Assembly: GCA_900546385.1 (NCBI GenBank)
Contig: URCT01000118.1
Location: 1 to 7,325, forward strand
Direction: 5' to 3'
From: an uncultured Eubacteriales bacterium
GTDB lineage: Bacteria > Bacillota > Clostridia > Oscillospirales > CAG-382
Length of the DNA: 7,325 nucleotides
Position numbers and translations under genes: made by a program. Of the stretch, positions 6,720 to 7,325 are shown piece by piece. Under the pieces are notes generated by a model that worked only from the letters and a program-made list of their open reading frames with translations, ran no database searches and was not told where the DNA came from. The number at the start of each line of letters is the position of its first letter. Within the stretch, counting starts at the first letter, position 1.

Positions 6720-7244
6720 ATGATCAAAACCTATTTGGAAGCCGGAAAAATCATCAACAAGCGCGGTCTTGCCGGCGAACTTAAAATCGAAAGCTATTGC
6801 GATACACCCGAAGCGTTTTGTTCGTTTAAGCACGTTTATCTTGCGCCGGACGGGACAGATGTACGCAAGGTTCTTTCCGCAAAGCTGTATAATGGCTACG
6901 CTTACATTCGTTTGGAAGGCGTAACGACCGCTGAACAGGCTGATAAGCTCCGCGGAAAATCGCTTTATATCCACCGGAATGACATGGAATTGGATAAGGA
7001 CAGCGTCTTTATCGATGATATTCTCGAGCTTCCTGTGATAGATGCCGACAATGGCGACACTTACGGCATTCTGAAAGAAGTGTTTAACCGCGGTGCCTCG
7101 GACATTTACCGCGTTGCCGGAAAAAACGGCAAAGAATATCTGATACCGGCTGTAAAAGAAATCATCGTGCGTATTGAGCCGCAAAGCGGAATCTATATCC
7201 GCCCGATCCCGGGTCTTATCGACGACGCGGAGGAGATACGTTAA
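6720..7244 (+). CDS. rimM: Ribosome maturation factor RimM
   Basis: Complete 174-residue protein, near the usual RimM length of 165-185. The N-terminal barrel domain opens with YLEAGKIINKRGLAGELKI (residues 5-23), matching the family GxxxGxxGLxGExKV pattern. The C-terminal PRC-barrel part contains VFIDDILELPV, then KEYLIPAVKEIIVRI and IPGLID near the end. RimM binds ribosomal protein uS19 and assists maturation of the 30S head. The ATG is preceded by AAAGGA (6704-6709) ten bases upstream, a site that shares its first base with the upstream stop codon. The stop TAA overlaps the trmD start by one base, so the two are very probably translationally coupled. The rimM-trmD order is highly conserved, but the usual upstream partners rpsP and a KH-domain gene are replaced here by the FkbM gene. 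Confidence 0.97.
   Translation: MIKTYLEAGKIINKRGLAGELKIESYCDTPEAFCSFKHVYLAPDGTDVRKVLSAKLYNGYAYIRLEGVTTAEQADKLRGKSLYIHRNDMELDKDSVFIDDILELPVIDADNGDTYGILKEVFNRGASDIYRVAGKNGKEYLIPAVKEIIVRIEPQSGIYIRPIPGLIDDAEEIR
7229..7234 (+). promoter_or_regulatory. Shine-Dalgarno site of trmD inside rimM
   Basis: GGAGGA lies nine bases before the trmD ATG and within the last codons of rimM. With the TAATG stop/start overlap it indicates coupled translation. Confidence 0.85.
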
Positions 7245-7325
7245 TGCATTTTAAGGTGTTGACGCTGTTTCCGGAAACCATTGCGCCGTATGTAAACAGC
7301 AGTATTTTGGGACGCGCACAGGCTG
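7244..7325 (+). CDS. trmD: tRNA (guanine37-N1)-methyltransferase TrmD, N-terminal fragment
   Basis: The first 27 codons of a gene cut by the right edge. The start MHFKVLTLFPETI and the following SSILGRAQA match the TrmD N-terminus, where VLTLFPE and S-I-hydrophobic-GRA are family hallmarks. TrmD uses SAM to form m1G37 next to the anticodon of tRNAs reading CNN and some other codons, preventing +1 frameshifts. The ATG overlaps the rimM stop in TAATG, and GGAGGA (7229-7234) inside the rimM end provides a near-perfect ribosome site nine bases upstream. The SAM-binding trefoil knot lies outside the window. Confidence 0.93.
   Translation, partial: MHFKVLTLFPETIAPYVNSSILGRAQA

Overview
The window looks like a chromosomal segment of a Gram-positive Bacillota, most likely of the class Clostridia. 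The reasons are strong AAAGGA/GGAGGA Shine-Dalgarno sites before most genes, consensus SigA-type promoters in AT-rich gaps within otherwise roughly 50% GC DNA, a secreted protein with three S-layer-homology (SLH) domains, and the lepA-hemW gene pair typical of Bacillota. The genus cannot be read from the sequence. An Oscillospirales-like gut commensal is a reasonable guess and no more.

Layout. Two divergent transcription units leave a 210-bp gap at 5400-5609. Leftward (minus strand) come a 959-residue secreted phosphodiester-glycosidase/SLH protein (5399-2520), a probable terminator, a new promoter, lepA (elongation factor 4, 2383-566), and 14 bases later hemW (551 to the window edge, 5' part only). 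Rightward (plus strand) come an FkbM-family SAM-dependent methyltransferase with an extra N-terminal nucleotide-binding-like domain (5610-6704), rimM (6720-7244) and the first 27 codons of trmD (7244 to the window edge). The rightward genes are tightly packed: 15 bases, then a 1-base overlap. They read as one operon.

How the genes fit together. LepA, RimM and TrmD are translation housekeeping proteins: ribosome back-translocation or assembly, 30S maturation, and tRNA m1G37 methylation. HemW is a radical-SAM haem chaperone that habitually travels with lepA. The two accessory genes sit head to head in the middle: a wall-anchored extracellular enzyme and a probable sugar or glycan O-methyltransferase. 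A joint role at the cell surface is possible but is inference only.

No mobile element, CRISPR array, tRNA, rRNA or obvious defence system is present. The points most worth a second look are a symmetric, face-to-face bidirectional promoter between the divergent units (5480-5515), acidic low-complexity insertions inside the folded domains of the SLH protein, and the FkbM methyltransferase placed directly ahead of rimM-trmD. I did not find a convincing undescribed multi-gene system.
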